DNA from: Nemertoderma westbladi
Taxonomy: Eukaryota > Xenacoelomorpha > Nemertodermatida > Nemertodermatidae
Assembly: GCA_032718475.1 (NCBI GenBank)
Contig: JAUCBJ010009072.1
Coordinates: 1-64,000, forward strand
Direction of reading: 5' to 3'
Length of the DNA stretch: 64,000 nt
Position numbers and translations under genes: made by a program. Under the pieces are notes generated by a model. The model saw nothing but the letters and a program-made list of their open reading frames with translations. It was not told the DNA's origin and ran no database searches. The number at the start of each line of letters is the position of its first letter. Position 1 is the stretch's first letter. This document shows positions 51,401 through 60,400 of this stretch, piece after piece.

Positions 51401-54400
51401 ACAGGACGAAGGTCCGAAACAACAGGACGAAGGTCCGAATAGGACGAAGGTCCGAATGAGACGGAGGTCCGAATGAGACAGAGGTCCGAATAGGACGAAG
51501 GTCCGAAACAACAGGACGAAGGTCCGAATAGGACGAAGGTCCGAATGCGACTGAGGTCCGAAATACGTATGACGAAGATCCGAAACAACAGGAAGAAGGT
51601 CCTAAACAACCTGACGAAGGTCCGAATAGGACGAAGGTCCGAAACAACAGGACGAAGATCCGAATGGGACGAAGGTCCGAATAGGACGAAGGTCCGAAAC
51701 AACAGGACGAAGGTCCGAATAGGACGAAGGTCCGAATGCGACTGAGGTCCGAAATACGTATGACGAAGATCCGAAACAACAGGAAGAAGGTCCTAAACAA
51801 CAGGACGAAGGTCCGAATAGGACGAAGGTCCGAAACAACAGGACGAAGGTCCGAATGGGACGAAGGTCCGAATGGGACGAAGGTCCGAATAGGACGGAGG
51901 TCCGAAACAACAGGACGAAGGTCCGAATGGGACGAAGGTCCGAATAGGACGAAGGTCCGAATGGGACGAAGGTCCGAATGGGACGAAGGTCCGAATAGGA
52001 CGAAGGTCCGAAACAACAGGACGAAGGTCCGAATAGGACGAAGGTCCGAATGCGACTGAGGTCCGAAATACGTATGACGAAGATCCGAAACAACAGGAAG
52101 AAGGTCCTAAACAACAGGACGAAGGTCCGAATAGGACGAATGTCCGAAACAACAGGAAGAAGGTCCGAATAGGACGAAGGTCCGAAACAACAGGACGAAG
52201 GTCCGAATAGGACGAAGGTCCGAATAGGACGAAGGTCCGAATAGGACGAAGGTCCGAAACAACAGGACGAAGGTCCGAATAGGACGAAGGTCCGAAACAA
52301 CAGGACGAAGGTCCGAATGGGACGAAGGTCCGAATGGGACGAAGGTCCGAATGGGACGAAGGTCCGAATAGGACGGAGGTCCGAAACAACAGGACGAAGG
52401 TCCGAATGGGACGAAGGTCCGAATAGGACGAAGGTCCGAAACAACAGGACGAAGGTCCGAATAGGACGAAGGTCCGAATGCGACTGAGGTCCGAAATACG
52501 TATGACGAAGATCCGAAACAACAGGAAGAAGGTCCTAAACAACAGGACGAAGGTCCGAATAGGACGAAGGTCCGAAACAACAGGACGAAGGTCCGAATGG
52601 GACGAAGGTCCGAATGGGACGAAGGTCCGAATAGGACGAAGGTCCGAATAGGACGAAGGTCCGAATAGGACGAAGGTCCGAATAGGACGAAGGTCCGAAA
52701 CAACAGGACGAAGGTCCAAATGAGACGGAGGTCCGAAACACATGAATGTCCGAAACACATATGATGAAAGTTCGAACGGGACGAAGGAAGATAATATTTA
52801 CGTGGGGGGGGGGGGGGGGGGGGGGTCGTAAGATGTGAGGGCTGTAAGATGATTTGTTTTTTAAGGCAATTACAAATAATTATGGTACATTATGTACGTT
52901 GCAATTCAACTTATGGCCAGGACTGTCCGTATAGTTATTGACCTCATCGTTATATTATTGAATGCATTTTGGTTTTTATTGCATTTATTTAATTAATTAA
53001 ATATTAAAGTGTTTATCCTATTTATGTATGAAAATACAAAAATAATAAATATAAAGTAAAAATACATAATATTTTATTATATTATATTATAATATACATA
53101 ATTGGCCAGTAATAGTTGACCGATGCGCCTGTAATTTGCCTCTCGTCAACAAGTCAACCCCCACCGACTAGCGGTACTGGCTGTTTTGCTGACGGGGCTC
53201 TGTCGAACAACGCGCTCCTGATAGCAGTAAAGGGGGTCTCTTTATTGAGGGGCAGTATTATTATTGCCGCGGAACTGCCCCAACTCATCACCTCTCCCAT
53301 TCTCGCCCTCCGACGAAAATGAACATAAAATCAACATACACCAACCCACTATCCTACTCCACACCGCGACACCCACCCTCACCGACGATCTGAAAGATTG
53401 TACCCAATACAAAAAAACAGGATAAGTTGAATCATACAACTAAAGCGGTAAGCTTGCAAGACGAATGCATGATTTACTGAGAATATCGGTCATAATCTCA
53501 CTTAATGGAATACTGTACATATTGTACAAAACTTTTACTAAATTAATTGCAACGCTCACCTATCATTTCGCCGAGTGTCAATACATACTCTTACATATTC
53601 AATGCATGTTAAAAATTAAGGTAAATGGTACTGTACAAATCTGACAAATACTGGGATTGTAATTCAACTAGCATGATATAAACTAACGAACAAATTGGCA
53701 ATTAATATGGCTGATATTTACTTCTTTTTCATGTGGATTTTTCAGAAATATTTCAATTGCATTAATTTACATATTTTCAGGCCTTTTCATCCCATTTTAC
53801 CAAATTTTATACTTTCAGGGATTTTAATTTCCATGCGGTATAGGGTTCCGCAACTTTTAGTGGCAACACTAGAGACATCTAACCCAGGGTAGGGTATTCC
53901 TTAAATACCCCCTGTAGGTGTTGGGCTGGGCTCCTGTGATGGGTAAGATACAGCATAGCGCACTACCCAACTAACAAATTTCCAACTAAATCTTCCACTT
54001 TCTTCTCTAAAACGCTCAAACTACCGTCCCAAATTCAGAAAAATAGAATAAAATTGGATTAGTTAGTAATAAATACTATTACTATGTAATAAAGGTTCTA
54101 TACCTATAACGATAACGGACAATATCTCTACTAAATACCAAACAAAACAACCATCTAAACATCAAAAATCAATGTCACACCACCACTGCCATTTCATTAC
54201 ATTTATAATGATATCAACAACCCAAAGATACCCCATTTGCTATCATCTTATTGATAAAGCGCGATTTTATTGATGGAGATAAAATTATACGGCCCTGTTA
54301 TATTGAATATTCACCAAGCATCAACCTGAAACGAACAAACCAACAACATCTATGGGAAATTTTTAAAATAAACATGTCAACAACTTTATGACTCCAGCTA

Positions 54401-57400
54401 ATGGACTATAAACAAACACCAGTGACTCTCGAATTACAGACCTTCCAACCACCACGCAATGCTCCCATTCCTACACCATTAATGAAACACTCATAACCGA
54501 CCTTAGGATTAGCCTCCCCTCCATTCCCCACACGGCGGGCAGCATTATTAGTCCTTCAGAATATAAGTCATCAATCACAGTTTAGGCTATGCTTGCTCTT
54601 GTTTGAATGATGGCTTATCCAAGCAGCGTTTTTAAATTTAAATTACATGTAGCTCGGAATTTCGGTAATTAAATACGTTTGCGAGTTTATGAGAGTTTCA
54701 TAAATCATGTTCGCATGAGTTACAATTCACATGACGGTGTGAGAAAGATTTCCACATTATTTCAGACCTTCGTCCTGGTTATTCGGACCTTCGTCATGGG
54801 ATGATAAACAACTATAATGTTTTTTGCCATTGGCCCATACAAACCTTGTCCTCAAAGTACAGTTCTTGGCCGTAGACGAAGGCCCAACACACCCAGGACG
54901 AAGGTCCGAATGGGACAAAGGTCCGAAAAAACCGACCAAGACTTTCGGACCTTCGACTTTCGGACCTTCGTCTCATTCGGACCTTCGACCCAATACCCAC
55001 ACCCACAGTATATTTCATTAAGAATGACACAGCCTTCCCAACAGACACATACAACCAACCTAGTTTTGTTTCGCTCCCTGCTGGGAGGCAAGCCGTGCTG
55101 CCTCTCCCGCCGATCCAGTGATTGACTCCTATTGGCCGATTGTTGCTCATCATCTGAAGATCCTCCGAAATCTAAGTTACGCCGTCCACTAATCCTTCTA
55201 GAATCCCTTAGATCTGCAAAACAACAAGAATTCATATCGGATTCACTTGTCCAGATATATTAATGTACAATAATTCACTTCAAATACTTTGGGAATTAAT
55301 GTATTTTAAATAAACTCTGGATTTGAGGACATCCACTGGTGTGATAATGAAAAAAATCACTTCTGCATATTTTGTAAAGTTATATATTTTACTTATTATC
55401 TCAATGTGTTATGCGTACTTTTGTATTTAGTTCTAGGTTAAACAATGAAGGGATCAGATCACGGCCTTATGTTACTCTATCTATACTGTTGTAGTGTTAC
55501 TAGGCCCCGAATAAATCACTTCGCTATAAAAGTTACCTTTCTCTTGCATTTTGGCCAAAACGTGAAGATCAGTAACGTCATTGAGTTTATTTATACCGAG
55601 ATTATAATCCTCTTCGTCTTTATATCCCCAGGATTTCTTAGGAGTTTCATCTAAATAAATAAATACAATCTAGTTTCAATTAATTCAATTCAATTCAACA
55701 TTAAAATACAACTAAAACTTCTAGAGATAGTAGTTTATAAACGCAGACAAGTGTCAAAATGAGAACTTAATCCCAAACTACTGGAAACCTTGATAAAAAA
55801 TAAACAGATTCGTATGCCTAATGAAATTACTTTTGTTTGAGTAACTTTTTAAGTCAATACAATAATTAAATATCAGGTATTACAAATTCATCGACAGCCC
55901 AACCCACTATCGTTGGTATCAGGATTAATTCAACCGATGTTTCGAGATCAGGATCCCGCTTCATAAGAAGGTGAAAAGAAAACTTTCACTATGGAATGGA
56001 AAGGACATTATTACTGAGTATATTAAATCAGGGTTGCCATACTCTAGTTCAGTTTCAATTATCCCTGACATATTTCCCTGACTCTTTGAAAAAATTCCCT
56101 GACTGCAGGTACACAGCGGTTGTAAACGCTACGCCGACAACCGACAACCAACGCCGACAACCATTCTTAAAGCTAATGAATGTTAATTATCAATTGATGG
56201 AAAGGAACAGGTTACAGTGGAAAGTTATTCTAACCAAAACAATAAACGAGAGTCACGAACTCAGGTTACATTTTCTTATTTCCCGATGTCGGCAGTTTGT
56301 TGTCGGCTGTCGGTTGTCGGCGTACCGTTTACACCCATACACAACATTTTTATAGAATATAGTATAATATTGGCCGCTTTATTATATTCTAAACAATGTT
56401 CCGACTATTAGAGTGCACCTATATGTTTAGTGATGTGAGGAAATCGAATGGTGAGCGAAGAGAGCAGATTAAATTTTACATATTTTCGCTTATCAAACTT
56501 TTCCTATATATATCACATTCCCTGACGTGTCCATATTTTACAAGAATTCCCTGACATTTCAACAAAATTTACTATTCCTGACAAATCCAGGTGAGTGGTA
56601 ACCCTGTATGGTAAAAAGGAGTAAAAGCTACATTCGATGAAATAAAATAACCATAATGTTACCGTATTAGATAATACTGTAAATTAAATACCGGTACCAG
56701 TACTGCAATCCAATAATTGCCTATATTATTATTTATTAAACCTGGGAGTTTCTGATAAGCGTTGGAATTTCCATTGGCATCTTCTGAAACGCGGTACGCC
56801 ACTGGGAATGAAAATAAACAAAACGCAAATATAAAGTGATAAATAAATAACATAATTATTTATTACACGGGGAAAAAGTATACCGGTACCTATTTTTCAT
56901 TATTCTCGAGACATTTTATTTACCGAGCCCAGTTTTATTGTTAAATTGGTACTTTAATTTAATTCTACATATGTATCCTGCTCTCTAAATTGTAAACTTA
57001 CTATTTAACGCCCATGTGAAGAATACAGGATTTCACTTTTGGGTCGACTTTTTATTGGAATTTTATATATGAAGATTTTAAACACTTTTATCAACTTTTA
57101 AATCACCTTTATTGCGCTTATTTCTGTCTTATAACCTGTACATATACTAATTCGTTTATTGTTTTGGTTAGATTCAGCCTTTCTGTGTTTTTGGTGAAAA
57201 CATGGTATTCTTCACATGGGGGTAACTGCAAAGTGAAAAATAACGGCAGAAAGTCTGGTATTCTTCACATGGGCCCTATTTAGCACTACAGTGTACCTTT
57301 TTACTTAAGTTTATATGAACATTTGTTACAACTATCATATCAGTAATTATTTTTAGTAATTTTATGCGTTTTATATTTAGCTCTATCCAGCCAGGCCTTC

Positions 57401-60400
57401 GTGCAGCAAAAGCTGCAAGCCATATTGGCGAACAATTATAATTATACTATGGCTAGTAAGTTAGAAGACCGTCAGGGCTTCTTGCTGTCAAAAAAAACGT
57501 GTGTGTGTGTGTTTGTCTGTATGTATGTATGTTTGTTTGTGCACATTGATATTGGCTTGGAAGGGTAAGAAGTGCTCTACTTCGTGGCCAACTATACAGA
57601 GAAATGCATGGATTATTTGGGTTCTTATATCGGTTATTAATTATTTAAGCGGGTAAAATTAAGCTCATGTTGAATAAAAATAGCACAGGTCGATTCGCCG
57701 TGTCCCATTCTCACAAAGTTTTTATTTTATTCGAGTGTTTAATATAAAGATGTATGATTATTTATTGATTAAAAATTAAATAGTGTATAAATATGTCATA
57801 TTCCCTCATCTCATGCAGCCTTTACTTTGCCAATGGTAGTAAATGGGGAAGGATTTTCTCTGTATCATAGCAACGTTGTATAATTATTTAACTAGCGAGC
57901 TGGGAAGATAGGTAGCAAGCTGGCCGGAGTGTTGAGTGTGTCTCAGTAAATCCAATGGTTGGGGTGGGTTGTCTGTTGCGAACTGGTCATGGCCACCTTG
58001 GTGCTCATTGTCGGTTGGTCATTGAATTCACATCTCCCGTAGGTCGTGGGTTCGATCCACACATGGGCCAGGGCAATTTTCGTTTCGGCACGAATGCTTT
58101 ATAAAGGGACCAGCCAGGACGCATCTCTACCTTACATCCTTAAGTGGTATAGCTAAATGAGTACTGGAGTTTCCTCTGGGGAGTAAAGTTCTGGGGGGAC
58201 CGCACTGGAAATAAGTCGTCAGAATTTCTGCGTAATTCCTGGCCTAGCGGCCGAAGAAAATTAACTTTTACTTTACTTTTTTTTTACATGACATTGATGC
58301 TGCTTTCCTCCAAGGGTGCATGGAGGGAGAGGTTTACATATTGATTGCGATTGATATTTGATGTGGGATTATATTATCATTTAGTATTTCGGTTTTGTTG
58401 TCTTATCTCATAGCCAGCTTGCTAGCTTTCTAGTTCAAATCCCCAACAACAGTCGCTGTGCAACATCAATTTTGCATGGGAAGTGGCAGGCTGCCTCTGA
58501 CGACAAAAGGTATAAATAAATACTCAGCGTTTATTGGCTACCGGGACTGTGTGTTCAAGGAACAGCAGTTAATTATTGGCTTTCAACAATTATGGCTTCC
58601 GACACACCACCACACACACACAGACTTTTGGAAAACGGCCATAGTATAATTATAACAGTTCGCTGATGGCTCGCAGTTTTGACTCGCCCCACATAAAAAC
58701 CTCAAGCGTAATTCTACTGTGTATTAATTGTAAAATTAATATTTTATTCACTACATTAGTTTATAATTTTGTCCATGTGGGATAATATACTAAACGATTA
58801 TCAAATTGGTACTTCTTTGCTCAATTCTAAAATATAGAACGATAGTGTTACAAAATATATTGAACTGCAGTATTTTACTATATTGCTTCCATAGTTACCG
58901 GTACTACGATATCAATTATTGTTCTTTTCAACTCCTCCTAAAGCTGCCTTACTCAATGTTAAATAATTAAGTGTTCTCGAATATTTATTACGTAACTAGT
59001 GAGCCGCTTAACTCGTATACCAATATTGGATATTGAGTTCCGTTTCGCAGACACTAAAGTTGCAATAACTTTTGAGTGTGTGTGTGGTGACGTGGTGTGT
59101 CTGTGTGTGCATGGATTTTGCTCAAATTACTTGGAAGCTTTTCTATATCAAAGCACTTTCTAAACAAATGAACAAAATTAAGAAATTCCACCAAAAATAT
59201 TTTATTTTAATTTTTTCGCTGGGAAAATAGGCCTAGTATAACCAATGCAATACTATCGGTTACAGTTTTCCCTATGGAAATATCACTGAGTGTTCTCCCG
59301 CTTTTCGGATATATTCGTGCGAATAAAGTAACAATTTAAGTATAAAATATATTGTTATCACCATCCACTCACCATTTGCTAACTCATCGAGTTTAAGAAG
59401 GAAGGCATGTCTGGCAAGGAGCATATGTGGCGTGGGGTTGTCCAAGTCTTGCCGTATGTATTGATAAGGAGAAATGTTCTTCTGCTCAGGGGAAAGATTC
59501 TTCACACCCGGAGACACGAACAACCTAAACAAAACATTATCGCATATTATTATACCAAAGACATTAACCGGTATAGACATCATACCTCCAACATTCTATT
59601 GCTCATTGCATCGTTGCTCGTTTTTGTTCACTGTCAGACTGTTGTTCATGGAATCGGAATTGTTTAATTGACATTAAATATAAAAAATAAAATAGAGCTA
59701 ACAATAAGAACATATACAAGAGACACGTATAACCATTATAAACAATGAACATGTGAAAATAGTATGGCTGTATGACGTAAATAACATTTAAAATTATCAA
59801 ATTATACGTACCGGTACCGGTAAGCAAAAAGCAGAATCGGTCACGGTACAGTCGGTCACAGTACAGTCCTGGCTCATAATGGTGTTCGCAAGGGTAATTC
59901 TGTCGTGATCATATCACATCACGGCAGAACTGATGTTGTGATTTTGTAAGATAATAGTGGTGTATCTAATGTCGGGGATAGCCCCAAGAGACAGTTTCCA
60001 TGGGAGTCCCCAATATACAGTAGGGCCTAGATAAGTAGGACGTGTAAAAACACAAGGATGAACTGCACCAAGGGTCATTGTTGCTCGTTCAGTCGCACAC
60101 CTACGCTACCGGTCCGACATACATAACTGCAATAGGTTCCGATACATACAGACATACTGACATACAGAGTCTTATTGCGGTATTTTTACAACGTACTGAC
60201 GTAACCGCGTCAAATAGTTCTCGCCCTCTTCCATCAAACATTATAATAGGCCTACTGTAATACTATAATACCGGTACCAACTTCAAAAATTGCTACCGGT
60301 AACAGAATTCCATGCATACACAATACCGTACCGGTTAATCTTCATTCCACATATGTTTGTATCTCTGGCCTGATCTGCTGATAAAAGCCCTACTGCCCTA

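Noticed and set aside
49802-52760. Several overlapping minus-strand frames up to 710 aa
   Set aside because: The 17/21-bp units contain no stop in these phases, and all frames show the same shuffled peptides. No coding evidence.
53242-53439. Possible extra SLAIN exon after ctttcag near 53394
   Set aside because: Its open frame lacks a donor in the phase needed between exons 5 and 6, which already join directly in phase 2. No family similarity.
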